A DNA stretch of 64,000 nucleotides from assembly GCA_014529385.2 (NCBI GenBank), contig CM043944.1, forward strand, positions 172,670,740-172,734,739, given 5' to 3'. A program made the position numbers and the translations under genes. This DNA comes from Adiantum capillus-veneris. Its lineage: Eukaryota; Streptophyta; Polypodiopsida; Polypodiales; Pteridaceae. The notes below the pieces were generated by a model. That model did not search any database. It saw nothing but the letters and a program-made list of their open reading frames with translations, and was not told where the DNA came from. Shown piece by piece: positions 34,461-46,861 of the stretch; within the stretch, counting starts at the first letter, position 1, and each line of letters begins with the position of its first letter.

Positions 34461-34777
34461 ACGTAATTGGGATGTACCCAAAACTGCATGTAAACTGCGT
34501 TCTTTTCTTGGTTTATATCAAGCATATAGTTCGTAGATAGAGAATTTTGCACGCATTGCCGCATCCATGACAGATGTTTTGAAAGGTGTAAAGACTCACC
34601 GACAACTTGGGATTTTCCGGAAGCAGCCATTGAGGCTTCGCAGCTCTCAAGGTTGCGATGACAGAAGCACTGTGTCTCATCCTTGCCTCTTGGGATGACC
34701 CCTTCGAGGTATGGATGAACGCAAGCAATGTCGCCATAGGCGCTGTGCTTCAGCAGCACGGCCGCCCAGTTGCATTC
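34461..34777 (+). pseudogene. RT thumb to RNase H of element D (before C insertion)
   Basis: Resumes with RNWDVPKTACKLRSFLGLYQ, the connection after RT. It then degrades with frameshifts and reaches the RNase H start VGAVLQQHGRPVAF, which is cut at 34777 by element C. The same strand continues at 43304. Confidence 0.75.
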
Positions 34778-36081
34778 TGAAACCGGCCTGTTCTATCCAA
34801 AAAGGGCGGTAGACTTTACTTCAAACCTTGATTTAGCTGTGGTTCCCTACAAGCTGCCCCGCACAAGCTCGGCTGAATTTCAACTGTTCCAGCCCGATTT
34901 CGGCAGCATAACTGTACTAGAACCCTTCACAGTCAGTATTCCCACGCATTAAATGACTTTCCCGACGCATACGGGCACTTTGCAAAACCTGGCGAGAATC
35001 TGCAGCACGCTGAATTCTCTGTTTTCAGCCCTGAAAATGCGCCAGATCGCCTGTACAGCGGTCCCCTTGCGTCGCCGAACCTCCTGGGGGTATTAGGGTC
35101 CGTTTAGGGCCAAAACCCTAAACCTGCAAAAATACACAGCAGGCTGTAATTTATTGTTTCGGGCTCCGTTTCGCGTGCCGGTCGCATCCGTAGCAAGTCC
35201 TTGAGCTCCCGCACCTGTAGGGCTACTTGCCCTTTGAATCGGACGAGATTTCGAGCGTGAAATCTCTCCGAATCACCTGTACCTGCGGGGGATTAGCCGC
35301 TAGCTAATTCAGTACCTGTGCAAGAGGCTCTTGCCTCGGCAATCGCGCATGAACCCACACAACTGTACATTGGTCAAATGAAAAGCCCACTAGTGGGGCA
35401 TAACATACTGCCATAGGGGAGAGAGAGGGCAGTGCGTAGCGTGCAGGGCATCACTCCTGGCACCGCACTGTGCATAAGAGGGAAAGCAAGCACTCCATAG
35501 CTTTTGACCTGTGACAAAAACTGAAAATGAGCCTCTCCCAGCTTAAAAATCAGCGCCACTTCTTGTTGCATGAGGAAAGTGCACCAGAAGGTGCCACTTG
35601 GCACATTTACAAGCATTTTCCCGTTTCGAGGTTGCCGCCTAAAAATCTCCCAACCGGTTGCCCAGTTGACTTCACGGTAGAGTAAGAAAATGTTCCCTTT
35701 GTCATTCCGGAGGTAATGACGCCAACACATTTTCAGGTCCCAAAATAGCAGTTCCCTAAATTTTAGGAGATGTTGCCATTGTATCTTTCTAGGTCATCTG
35801 ACCCTCTTTGTACACTGCGGCCACATCCAGAACTGAAATGTAGCCTCTGTAGCAAAGGATTCGCTTTGGCTAGTCAATGACCCCACTTAGCTAACCATAG
35901 TCCTTGTCCAACCTTAGTGCTCTCTTGCCCTCAGGCCTGGACTCCCTCTGGACAGTTCCACACTAGCTATGCAATGCAGGGCAGTTAGATTTCCCGAGGG
36001 GTGTTTCAAAAAAGTGAAAGTAAATAGATAATAAGAAAGAAATCAACAAAAAGGATAGATAGTAGTCACACGCTGGTGACA
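34778..36081 (-). repeat. 3' LTR of element C (internally deleted)
   Basis: Starts TGAAACCGGCC and ends GCTGGTGACA on the plus strand. It lacks the 170 bp found at about 41887-42056 in the other LTR; the trinucleotide GCT flanks the missing piece. A 118-codon minus-strand frame (35374-35730) is shared with the other LTR and is not taken as a gene. Confidence 0.93.
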
Positions 36082-36115
36082 TATCCCCTCTTGAAATCTC
36101 AAACGTCCTCGTTTG
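36082..36115 (-). promoter_or_regulatory. PPT and AGGA-loop hairpin, element C
   Basis: On the minus strand, arm CAAACG, loop AGGA, arm CGTTTG (36115-36100). Eighteen bases GAGATTTCAAGAGGGGAT-like follow, then the LTR start TGTCACC at 36081. Confidence 0.8.
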
Positions 36116-36653
36116 CATCTATGTCGTACATGCTCACAGTCAACACTGATGTATTCAACACTTGTCGACACATGTACGACACATACATGCTCATTGTCAA
36201 CCCTGGTGTATTCAACACCTCGTCGACTCATGTATTGCATGCGTGTGAACCCTGTCCCAATGACATAGTGGTAGCTTCGCACTCTGCCATTGCTTTGAGT
36301 CACTAACTTTCCAATGACAAAATGGTAGCTGCACATTTTGCCACTGTCTTACAGTACACGTTGGATCCCGTAACACTTTCGAGCATACCCAAACCGACAG
36401 TTTAAGAATGCAGTTACACATGTACTCTTTAATAGAAGCAATTATTGTATCCTTGACAAACTGACAAGAAATACTCACTTCTATAGCACTAAGCACACTT
36501 TTGGACATTCCATAAGAGCAATTGCCAAACTGACAATGTGTACAGCTCTAACATTCATGTAACAGGTATTTCATTTGAGCTCACTTTAAATACCATGTAC
36601 ATCATTTGTTTCAAAAGCCATTGTCACACTGACAATCCATGCAGCTCTGAAAC

Positions 36654-39600
36654 TCAAGGGGTCAAGGTAGGTTGCAAATCGAAGGCTTCAAGGTAAAGTG
36701 ATAACACAGTTGGTGACTCTGCAAGTTCACCTTCTTCCATCCACTTAGCATCTATTGGTGGATAGTTTCTGAACTTTACTAAGTAACGCCTAGCAACCTT
36801 GCCTTTCACTTTCCTTTCTTTGTGTGCCAAAATCTGTTCAGGGACCAAGATCTCGTCAAGTTCCTCGACTTCCGGCTGATCTTCAGCTGACATATCTTCT
36901 GGCACATCACCCACATAGGGTCTGAGAAGACTCACATGAAACGCATTGTGAATCTTCCAACTGTCAGGCAATTTCAGCCTATATGCAACATCACTGATTA
37001 TGTCGCACACTTGAAAAGGCCCATAGTAACGCATGCTGAGCTTTGGAAACAATCTTTCCTTGCCCTTCATCTTCTTTAACCTTGCCTTTTCAAAGCGCAA
37101 AAGCACCCAATCACCAAGTGAATATACCACTTCATGACGGTGACGATTAGCTGCTTTCTTTTGCTTTGCCTGAGTCTTTTCTAAGGCCACTTTGACCTTC
37201 TTGTACATTTCATCCATGTCTTGAACATACTTATCTGCTTCAAATATCTTGTCCTTTGTATGCAGTATGGGAGGAACTTTCTTGCCACCTTCAACTATCT
37301 CAAAAGGTGCCTTGCGAGTTGATGAATGCACTGTATTATTGTATGCATACTCCACCAATGGCAGATACTGCTCCCACTTTCCTTTATGCTCTGACACATA
37401 GCACTTCAACAGATCTAGGACAGTAGAATTTGCCTCTTCTGACTGCCCATCTGTTTGAGGATGAAATGACGAAGAGAATTTGAGCGTGGTGCCCATATTC
37501 TCAAACAAGCCTCTCCAGAACAAACTTGTCATGCGTGGATCACGGTCGCTAACAATCGACTGTGGCATGCCATGATACTTGAAAATATTGCTCATAAACA
37601 AGCGTGCCATCTGATCTGGCTTTATCTTCTTCCTGACATGAATAAAATGAGCCTGTTTGCTGAATCTGCAAATGATGGTCCAAATACCATCGTTTCCTGT
37701 CTGCGTTCTCGGAAGATCAAAGATAAAATCCATAGCAATACTTTCCCATGGTTTGTCTGGAATAGGTAGTGGTTGCAATAACCTAGGTGCCTTTTGCCTG
37801 TCAAACTTGACCTTCTGGCAAATTAGGCATTCTCGCACAAAGGCATCCACATCTCTTCTCAATGTAGGCCAATAGAAGAATGTCTCAACCGCTTTAACTG
37901 TAGCATCAATACCACGATGCCCTGCATACGGTGGGACATGACTCTCTTCCATAACTTTGCGTCGCAATGGCTTTGTGACACACAATCTGCCATGCATCAT
38001 CATGAACCCGTCTTTAAGAAGATAGTGTTCATGACGTTGTCCATCCATTAGTTGCTCGAAGACCCTTGCAAAATCTTCATCATTTGCATACTGTTCTCTC
38101 ATATCATCAAGTTCATGATGATAAGGAATTGACACAGCTGAAATTTGTGGCTTCCTTGACAAGGCATCAGCCACAACGTTCTTCTTGCCTTCCACATGCA
38201 CAATCTGAAAATGGAACATGGACAAAATATTTGCCCATTGCATATGCTTCTCAGATAACTTTGTCTGTGTCAAGAAGTATCGCAAGGTCTGATGGTCCGT
38301 TTGGACAACGAAATCTGCACCTAGCAGGTAGTGTTTCCAACTTAAGAGTGCATGAATCACAGCCAGTAACTCTTTCTCATAGACCTGCATGGTCATCTCT
38401 GGCCCTTGCAAAATTCTGCTCTCATAGGCTACTACCCTGCCATCTTGCATTAGCACTGCACCAATGCTACTACCACAAGCATCACATTGGACCACAAATG
38501 ACTTCCTAAGATCTGGCAACACAATGACTGGATCTGAAGTCATCTTTTCTTTTAAGAGATTAAAAGCTGAAATCTCTTTCTGTGTCCATCTAAAGGTGAC
38601 TGCCTTCTTTTGAAGAGCATGTAAAGGTGAAGCAATCTCAGAGAAATTTCGGATAAACCTTCTGTAATAGGAGCATAGTCCCAAGAAGCTTCGGACATCA
38701 TGCACCGTCTTCAAATCTGGCCATGACTTGATCGCTTCAACTTTTGCAGGATCCATTCTGACCCCATCCTTTGAGACAATGTGTCCTAGAAAGTGGATCT
38801 CTTCCAGAAAAAATTCACTTTTCTTTGCATTGATGAGCAACCTATGACTGCGTAGCTCTTTGAACACAATGGCCAAGTGATGCCTATGCTCCTCTTCATT
38901 CTTTGAGTAGACTATCATGTCATCAAAGAATGTACCAACAAACTGCTGGTGTGGACGGAAAATTCTGTCCATCATCCTATTGAACGTAGCAGGAGCATTT
39001 GTGAGACCAAAGGGCATCACTAAAAATTCGTAAAGGCCAAAGGTCGTTCTAAAAGCAGTCTTGTGCACATCCTCTGATCTAATGCGGATCTGATGGTACC
39101 CACTCTTTAGATCTATCCTGCTAAACATAGCTGCTCCTCCTAATTTGTCCATAATATCATCAATTCTAGGTATAGGGAACCTATTCTTGATGGTATTCTT
39201 GTTCAGTGCACGGTAGTCGATGCACATACGCCATGAGCCATCCTTTTTCTGCACCAACAACACTGGAGAACAGAATGGAGATGAACTGGGCTGAATCAGC
39301 CCCTTTTCTAACAGCTCCTGTACTTGGCCCAATATCTCTTTCTGCTAAGCCGCACTAACCCTGTACGGAGGCTTATTTGGTGGGCTACTGCCTGGCACCA
39401 AATCTATCGCATGGTCCTCGGGTCTCTCTGGCAGTAATTGAGACGGTAATGAATCGGAGAAACAGTCACTATACTGTTGTAAAAACATTGATCTTTCTTT
39501 ATCTAGCAAAGATAAATTTGATTCATCACAATCTGACACTTCACGTGCAAAAACCAAGTACGCAGAAAGATGCTTTTTCATTACAGAAGTAGTAGCAGAA

Positions 39601-41717
39601 GCTGATACAGTGGGAATAGACTCCTCTTTAAGCTTTACATCCAGAATGTGAGTCTTTCCCCTGCTCTGTACAGTGATCTTTTTGTTGTAGGCATCCATGA
39701 TTCTCTGTACACGAAACAACCAAGGAATACCTAACAACACATCACATCCGGCCAGTGGCATGATGTAAAATTCTTCAGCATCTACATAGGACTGGATATG
39801 TAGACGCAACTTTCCAATGATGGGTGTCACAGCCTCTGTATGGCCAGGACATGCCAAACCTGCCTCTGCTGTGTACCCCATCTCTTCAGGTCTGATTCCC
39901 AACTTTGAAGCCAATTCTGGGGAAATGAAGTTGGCTTTGGCACCTTGATCAAAGAAGATAAGCACTGTTTGATCCCTGACCTTTCCCCATGCTCTGCAAA
40001 GCTCACTTGCATCTGAATTTGGCTTGTCGCCCACCATATCTGGCACTAGACGAGCCATGGGCTTCTTTCCTTTCCTGTCCTCCTTGTCTTCAGAATCAGC
40101 TGGCCTTTTCTTTGTAGGACAGTTGTAAGCAATGTGGCCAGGCTGCTCACAGATGAAGCATTTGTTCTCTGACCTCAGGGCCTTCTTTTGCTCTTCCGAC
40201 TTGCGAGGAAAACGTCTTTTCCATTTCTTCGCTGGTCCCTTTTCTGATTTAGATGAAGCTTTGCCTTTCCCTGCGTTGGCTGGCTCTTGAGTCACTTTCG
40301 GAGCCTCCTTGGGAACATACTTCTCCGCTGAATTTTTCTTGGCTTATCCTTCCTTGACGCCAGTATTGAATTCACAATCTTCTCCCTTGAGCAAACCATT
40401 GCCAGTGTTTGCTACCTCGATGAGCTGCGTCAAAGTAGTGACTTTGGTCTTCGTACAGTACTTTCTCAATCCTTTGGGTAGGCCACAACAGTATTTTTCA
40501 ATCTGTTCTGTCAATGGCACAAACCTATAGGAAGTTACTGGAAGTAGAGCTTTCCAAAACTTCCGATTGTAATCATCCAGATTCTTGCAAGTGGCAGCAT
40601 TAAGCTGGTGCCATTCTGTCATGACATCCGCTTCAAAGTCATCAGATAACCATGCTGCTGCAAAAATCTGCTTGAAGTAAATCCATGTGGATGGAGCTTG
40701 CCCTTGAAGCAATAAAGTTGTCCACCATTGTCCCGCATTCCCTGTCAAGAAAGTGGCTGCCTTGCGGACCTTTGAAGCCTCTGTAAAGTTTCCCCCTGCA
40801 TAGGCCTTGTCAAACTGCTGGAGGAATGAGAGAGCCTTCTTCCTGTCATCAAACCCTGTAAAGGTCGTGAATGACACACCTTTGCCACCTTCTTTGTATG
40901 GAGTTGGCCTCTCCAGCGGCGTTAAATTGTCATATGGAAGTGACTGAAACATGGGAACACTATTAGGGTTCATTTGTGTTCCCTGACCGCAATTAAGTTG
41001 ACTTGGAAACGCCATATTTGGCTGCTGATTTGTAATTCCAGCCATACCAAAATTTGCCTGTGGCATCCCAAATTGGCCCTGAGTGCTCTGAAACCCTGGT
41101 AGCATGCCCGTGACACCATACATGGGGTTAGGCATCATCGTTTGAGCACCCCCGAACACTTTTCCTGGCGTGTAAAACTGATTTCCAGGTGCATGACCAG
41201 CCATGCTCTGGAATACCGATCCACCTCCAAAATAGCCAGGGTGTACTGAAGGTGGTGGGAAGACTTGTTGCATAGCCTGTAGGTTGCTTCCCTACCCATT
41301 AGAACCAGCTATAGGCTGCTGAAAGGTGGTGGGCTGAACTGGTACAGCTTGAAAGACTGGCATCTCAGCCACCTGTTCTTGCACCTTAGGCACAGGTTGT
41401 GGAGGCTGCATGTTCTCCGTCAAGTGTACAGGTGTTTCCATTGACTGTGCAATATGAATCACCTGTGCTCGAGCCTTAACAGGCTTTTGAATATGATCTA
41501 GTGACCCAACTTGTTGAGACGGAACAGGAGGTTGCAGAAAGGCTAAAAACCTCGGGTTCTGCATTACTTGTGTGAACATAGCCACAGCAGTAGCCAACTG
41601 GGTCCTGAATATATCATCATCCGTCTGTGGTGGTCTTGAGGACTCACCCACTTCATGTGTTTGTTGACCCTGTGAAGAGGAAACCTCTTCAGTCACATCG
41701 TTTGGTCTGTCAGCCAT
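36654..41717 (-). pseudogene. Gag-Pol polyprotein of element C, three stop codons
   Basis: A single frame from ATG at 41717 (MADRPNDV) to 36654, interrupted only by TAG at 41294-41292, TAA at 40346-40344 and TAG at 39347-39345; no frameshift is visible. Order: Gln/Pro-rich N-terminus, capsid region (WWTTLLLQG), zinc knuckle C-FI-C-EQPG-H-IAYN-C, and protease with FFDQGAKANF. RT follows with FFDDMIVYS, then RNase H with CDACGSSIGAVL, integrase with HHCC and D,D,E, the GPF module YYGPFQV, and a chromodomain at the end. The 892-codon piece 36654-39332 holds RT to chromodomain intact. DQGA in the protease replaces the usual DTG/DSG. Same lineage as A but clearly a different family. Confidence 0.93.
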
Positions 41718-41807
41718 AATTGCAATTCCCTGTGTTTGGTCTATGATCCCCTGTGTCTTCAAGCCCAATCTGACCAAGGCTCACTTCTATGGGAAAAAGT
41801 GATTTAA

Positions 41808-41824
41808 TCCCGTCGATGGAACCA
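41808..41824 (-). other. Putative primer-binding site of element C
   Basis: The minus strand reads TGGTTCCATCGACGGG directly after the LTR end ...GGTTTCA. Position and the leading TGG fit a primer site. It is not the initiator tRNA-Met type, and I cannot name the tRNA. Confidence 0.5.
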
Positions 41825-43298
41825 TGAAACCGGCCTGTTCTATCCAAAAAGGGCAGTAGACTTTACTTCAAACCTTGATTTAGCTTTCACCCATTATTAG
41901 TCGTCTATTCTACCTGTACTTTCAAGACACAACAAAGGGGAGAGGGATACAGGCTGCTAGATTGCACCTGTATGAGTAGACCGTCACCAGATTGGCCCCT
42001 AACTTAGGCGCCCCTTTCGGTATTTCTTTATTGTTCAAAAGAGGGAATAAACGCTGTGGTTCCCTACAAGCTGCCCCGCACAAGCTCGGCTGAATTTCAA
42101 CTGTTCCAGCCCGATTTCGGCAGCATAACTGTACTAGAACCCTTCACAGTCAGTATTCCCACGCATTAAATGACTTTCCCGACGCATACGGGCACTTTGC
42201 AAAACCTGGCGAGAATCTGCAGCACGCTGAATTCTCTGTTTTCAGCCCTGAAAATGCGCCAGATCGCCTGTACAGCGGTCCCCTTGCGTCGCCGAACCTC
42301 CTGGGGGTATTAGGGTCCATTTAGGGCCAAAACCCTAAACCTGCAAAAATACACAGCAGGCTGTAATTTATTGTTTCGGGCTCCGTTTCGCGTGCCGGTC
42401 GCATCCGTAGCAAGTCCTCGAGCTCCCGCACCTGTAGGGCTACTTGCCCTTTGAATCGGACGAGATTTCGAGCGTGAAATCTCTCCGAATCACCTGTACC
42501 TGCGGGGGATTAGCTGCTAGCTAATTCAGTACCTGTGCAAGAGGCTCTTGCCTCGGCAATCACGCATGAACCCACACAACTGTACATTGGTCAAATGAAA
42601 AGCCCACTAGTGGGGCATAACATACTGCCATAGGGGAGAGAGAGGGCAGTGCGTAGCGTGCAGGGCATCACTCCTGGCACCGCACTGTGCATAAGAGGGA
42701 AAGCAAGCACTCCATAGCTCTTAACCTGTGACAAAAACTGAAAATGAGCCTCTCCCAGCTTAAAAATCAGCGCCACTTCTTGTTGCATGAGGAAAGTGCA
42801 CCAGAAGGTGCCACTTGACACATTTACAAGCATTTTCCCGTTTCGAGGTTGCCGCCTAAAAATCTCCCAACCGGTTGCCCAGTTGACTTCACGGCAGAGT
42901 AAGAAAATGTTCCCTTTGTCATTCCGGAGGTAATGACGCCAACACATTTTCAGGTCTCAGAATAGCAGTTCCCTAAATTTTAGGAGATGCTGCCATTGTA
43001 TCTTTCTAGGTCATCTGACCCTCTTTGTACACTGCGGCCACATCCAGAATTGAAATATAACCTCTGTAGCAAAGGATTCGCTTTGGTTAGTCAATGACCC
43101 CACTTAGCTAACCATAGTCCTTGTCCAACCTTAGTGCTCTCTTGTCCTCAGGCCTGGACTCTCTCTGGACAGTTCCACACTAGCTATGCAATGCAGGGCA
43201 GTTAGATTTCTCGAGGGGTGTTTCCAAAAAGTGAAAGTAAATAGATTATAAGAAAGAAATCAACAAAAAGGATAGATAGTAGTCACACGTTGGTGACA
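41825..43298 (-). repeat. 5' LTR of element C (full length)
   Basis: 1474 bp. Carries the 170-bp segment missing from the left LTR. Ends GTTGGTGACA followed by the target duplication CATTC. Confidence 0.93.
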
Positions 43299-43303
43299 CA
43301 TTC

Positions 43304-43740
43304 CTTAGTTGGAAGTTAAATAGTGTAGAAAAGAACTATTCAGTTTATGACAAAGAACTTCTGTCTGTCATTCACTCTCTCAAGCATTGGAACCATTTTT
43401 TGTATGGTAGAGGGTTTACAGTTTGCACAGATCATCAAGCCCTCAAGTGGCTCCAATCTATACCTAGTGCACATTGGAGTGATCGCTAAGTACGGTGGTC
43501 ACAATTTTTTGAGCAATTTGGAGGTTTGATTGAGTATGTGCCTGGTAAAGCTAACCCTGTTGTTTGCAGATGGGTTAAGTCGCAAAGGACAGATCCTGGC
43601 TCTTGAGTCCAGATCCACAGTTTCTCTTCAAGGTGTGTCTTTCGACAGCATGAAGAACCAGTATGCAGATTCCGAGTTTGGTAAGCAATGGTTGCAGACT
43701 CTTGCTTCCCAAGGGCCTAGCATATCTCATTTATGAAGGT
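43304..43740 (+). pseudogene. RNase H remainder and linker of element D
   Basis: Continues RNase H from 34777: SWKLNSVEKNYSVYDKELLS, HSLKHWN, then TDHQALKW-like and a decayed ADGLSRK. The split across element C is exact apart from the CATTC duplication. Frameshifts occur near 43395 and 43490. Confidence 0.8.
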
Positions 43741-44837
43741 TTGTTGTATTTTCGTCACCGTCTATGTGTGTTGCTCTCTCTTAGGACAGTCATATTGCAC
43801 GATGCTCATGACTCTCTCACAAGTGGGCACAGGGGAATGGACACCACTTTGGAAAAAATAGAAAGATTCTTTTATTGGCCTAAAATGCGAAAGGATGTGT
43901 TTCGTTATGTCACACAGTGCACCATTTGTCAAAAGGTAAAAACTTCTCGGGGTAAGCAGCAAGGCCTCTTGCTCTTGCTGCCTATTCTCGATGGACCTTT
44001 TCAGGATATTTCTATGGATTTTGTGACTAACCCTCCATCGAGTTTGCATTCAAGGAACACTCAATGTTTGACAATTGTTGACCGTTTCAACAAATTTTGC
44101 ATGTTGATTCCTTGTAAGGCCACAGTCACGGCACAAGATGTAGCATTATTGTTCATAAAGCATTGGTACCCCCTTTGTGGTTTGCCAAAGTCAATCGTTT
44201 CAGATAGGGATGTTAAGTTCACATTCAATTTTTGGCGCGCACTGTTTGAAAATTTTGGCACTAAGTTGAATTTCTCATCGGTTTTTCATCCATGGTTAGA
44301 TGGTCAAGCAGAAATTTAAATTCAGTTAGCTTTTGATATTTTGAAGTCATATGTGCATGATCAACAGTCTCATTGGGAGCTCTATCTCCCATTGGTTCAA
44401 GCAATTTTGAATGACTCTTATTTCTCTGCCATTGGTAGAACTCCGTATGAGGCAGCTCTTGGCCGTCTGTTCTAGTCACTTTTGACTCGCTCGGTCAGTT
44501 AAATGCCTGATGCCAATGCTGAAAGTCAGTCGTTTGATTGGATTTCTGAGAGTATGAAGCTTCGGTTAAGCAAGGCTCAGGAATCTTACTCACGATGGGC
44601 TAACAAGCATCGTCAAAATGTTTCTATCAAGAAAGGGGACTGGGTTTATTTAAGGATCATGAAGCAACGTCTTAACCAAGTCGGAAAGAAGTGTCTTAAG
44701 TTGTCTTTCAGAATGTATGGTCCATTTCATGTCATTAAAAAGATCTTTGGTGAAGTTCAAGGACTATCCACCTATGGATGCGAAGTGGATAAAAGAAAAT
44801 GAATTGGTAGAGACGTATGTAGCTTTACCTTGAAGCC
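43741..44837 (+). pseudogene. Integrase and chromodomain remnant of element D
   Basis: The HHCC zinc region (HDAHDSLTSGHRG ... CTICQK) and core are well preserved: ISMDFV, VSDRD with an E in DGQAEI at about 44312. A stop follows directly at 44317 where Q would continue. Downstream are LAFDILKSYVHDQQS, two stops near 44475 and 44500, then SYSRWANKHRQNVS-KKGDWVYL, YGPFHVIKK, and a shortened chromodomain end DYPPMDAKWIKENELVETYV, stopping near 44834. The chromodomain front part is deleted. Confidence 0.85.
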
Positions 44838-45142
44838 TACGGTTTACAACCCACATATTTCCTAACGCATATAACTTCAATAGAGCAAAGATCAAATGTT
44901 TTGACACATCCTAAAAAATGGGGTGATGTTGGATCTAGCACTTCTCATGTACACACAGATTTAGTGCAATAGAAGTGTACATTGCTTGACAAATGTTACT
45001 TCTATGATAGACAGAAATGACAAAAGTGTGAAGATTCCATTAAGTCATTTGTACTTATGTTTGATAGTCATTCTTGCGAATACATGCGATGATAAATGGG
45101 TGCTAATCACACCAAATTATTTGTGGCATGTATAGCATTCAT

Positions 45143-45179
45143 GCAATCGAAGACGTTTGCGATTTCAAGAGGGGGTGAT
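45143..45179 (+). promoter_or_regulatory. AGGA-type hairpin and PPT, element D
   Basis: Arm GCAATCG, loop AAGA, arm CGTTTGC (45143-45160), with one T-T mismatch. Nineteen bases GATTTCAAGAGGGGGTGAT follow before TGTCGGG. The downstream purines match those of A/B and C. Confidence 0.75.
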
Positions 45180-46440
45180 TGTCGGGATTTGACCGTGACA
45201 AACACTAACTTTATTTGTTCGTTTCGTTCCCTTGATTTTTGGAACCCTCTTTTTGAAATCACAAATGCTTGGACATTGCATGGCCAATGTGAAACGGCTG
45301 TTGGTTGAGAGTTTCACCCGCAGAAGTCAAGGCCAGGCAGCCACAAGATGGTTGGGCCGATCGGCACTGAAATTTGACTAGTAGAGAAATGGCCATGCTC
45401 AATTAAAGTTTTTTAGACCTTGTGACAAGACTTCATAAGTTGGAGGGGGTTAAGAATTAAACCAAAAGCGGCAAACTGGCCACATGTTAGTAGGAGAGCA
45501 ACCTGCAAGCCAACACACCATCCAGAAGGCTCATTCCCAGTTGGGGGCGCCCAAGAGAGAGAGAGAGAGAGGGTTGCATTTTCAGCTTGAGTGGATTGTC
45601 AAGTTTGAAGCTTTAATGGGAAGCTTGCCTTCTTCCCTCGTCTCATGTAGGGCGATCATTTGCTCTCGTGCATTCCTCTCTCCTCTTTGCACATATGGTA
45701 ATGCCCCACTAGTTGGGCTTCTCAAATGACCATGTACAATACTGTGGGTTTTATGCGCATTTACCAAGGCAAGAGCCTTCTGAACAGGAACTGGATTAGC
45801 TAATTGCTACTTCCTCACGACAAGTTGCGAAAACGAAGAGTTCTCGTGTGAAAACTTGTTGAAACCAAATGGGAAGTGTCCAATTGCGTGCGGGAGCTCC
45901 TAAGACATGCATAATCGTGTTTGCTCCGCTCAAAACGATCCAAAACAGAGAATTACAACCTGCTGTGTTTATTGCAGGTTTAGGGTTTCACACCTAGACT
46001 GCAAGATAACACCAAGGAAGCCTTGGTGTGGTTATACAAGGGTTTGGGCACGTGACAGTGACCAAAACAGGAAATTACAGCATGCTGGAATTGACCTACA
46101 GCTTGTAAAATGCAAGGGATCCGTCTTGGTTGTATACTTTTGACCTGCAGGGGTTTTGGCGCCATTATGTTACCAAAATTGCGTCAAAAACCTGCAATTT
46201 CAGCCCTTGATAGGTTTGGACAGCTTGGTGAGAGTTGGGTGTAAGTGTTCGAGTCGTTTGTTTGCAATTGAATAAAAAAATATCGCAAGGGGCACCGGTC
46301 TTTGGGGCCAGCAAGGTGTCATTGTCTACTTGAAAGCACTCTAGCTACCAAGTCATGAATTGTTTTGAAGTGGTGAATTCTAGTTGCAGGTTCATTTGTG
46401 AAGTTTCTTTGTGTCATCAAGTGCAGGGAAATTTAGATGA
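45180..46440 (+). repeat. 3' LTR of element D, approximate right end
   Basis: Starts TGTCGGGATTTGACC after the polypurine tract. No 5' LTR partner is in the window, so the right end is not defined. Resemblance to the end of LTR F at 46285-46310 suggests it ends about 140 bp later. Confidence 0.5.
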
Positions 46441-46501
46441 CATAGTTTTGGGTGAAAGGTAAAGTTTTACCGCCCTTTAGTAAGGCTACAAGCCGGTTTC
46501 A

Positions 46502-46861
46502 TTGAGTCCCTCAATCATTGCTTATGGATCTTTCAAGCTTCCTATGCCATTTGGAGAGCGTCTACACTTCTGTTTAGTAGATCCGGTGTACAGTACGTGG
46601 GGTGCAATGTCTTGGCTCATGCACCTTCTTGGAGAACATTTGCTTTATGAGGGTGTGTTCATGCTGACAACAGATGGATATGATCAAGCCACTTTGAGCA
46701 TGATCCGGGTGATAGCCAGACAAGGTGATCCACAATCCAAAGATGAGATATTTTGCACGATAGTGAGATCACCTTGTGGAATGTTTGGAAGTCTCGTTGC
46801 CTTGAAGTTCATATTGCAGCACCATTGGCTTAGAGGAGGCGCTCACCTGGATTTGGCTTGA
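46502..46861 (+). CDS. Unrecognised 119-codon ORF
   Basis: Starts at an ATG in AGTCCC context and has normal, non-repetitive composition: several Trp, His and Cys residues, and segments such as GERLHFCLVDPVYSTWGAMS and TTDGYDQATLSMIRVIARQG. I do not recognise a family. It lies inside the putative intron, right of the D LTR, so it may be a captured gene fragment, part of an unrecognised element, or chance. No zinc knuckle or polymerase motif. Confidence 0.2.
   Translation: MSPSIIAYGSFKLPMPFGERLHFCLVDPVYSTWGAMSWLMHLLGEHLLYEGVFMLTTDGYDQATLSMIRVIARQGDPQSKDEIFCTIVRSPCGMFGSLVALKFILQHHWLRGGAHLDLA

Larger units (their letters stand above)
34778..43298 (-). mobile_element. Chromovirus, element C, nested in D
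   Basis: An 8521-bp element on the minus strand with LTRs 34778-36081 and 41825-43298 and target duplication CATTC (34773-34777, 43299-43303). The flanks join in frame within RNase H of D. The polyprotein is in one frame with three stop codons. By eye the LTRs differ by about twenty substitutions, mostly transitions, plus a 170-bp deletion in the left one. It is therefore older than A and B. Confidence 0.95.

Noticed and set aside
35374-35730. 118-codon ORF in both LTRs of element C (also 42591-42947)
   Set aside because: Same reason: shared by copying of the LTR, no recognisable protein.
44920-44945. AAAAAATGGGGTGATGTTGGATC as PPT and LTR start of element D
   Set aside because: Purine-rich and followed by TGTTGG, but there is no hairpin. 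The site at 45165-45180 has the hairpin and the conserved GATTTCAAGAG context.
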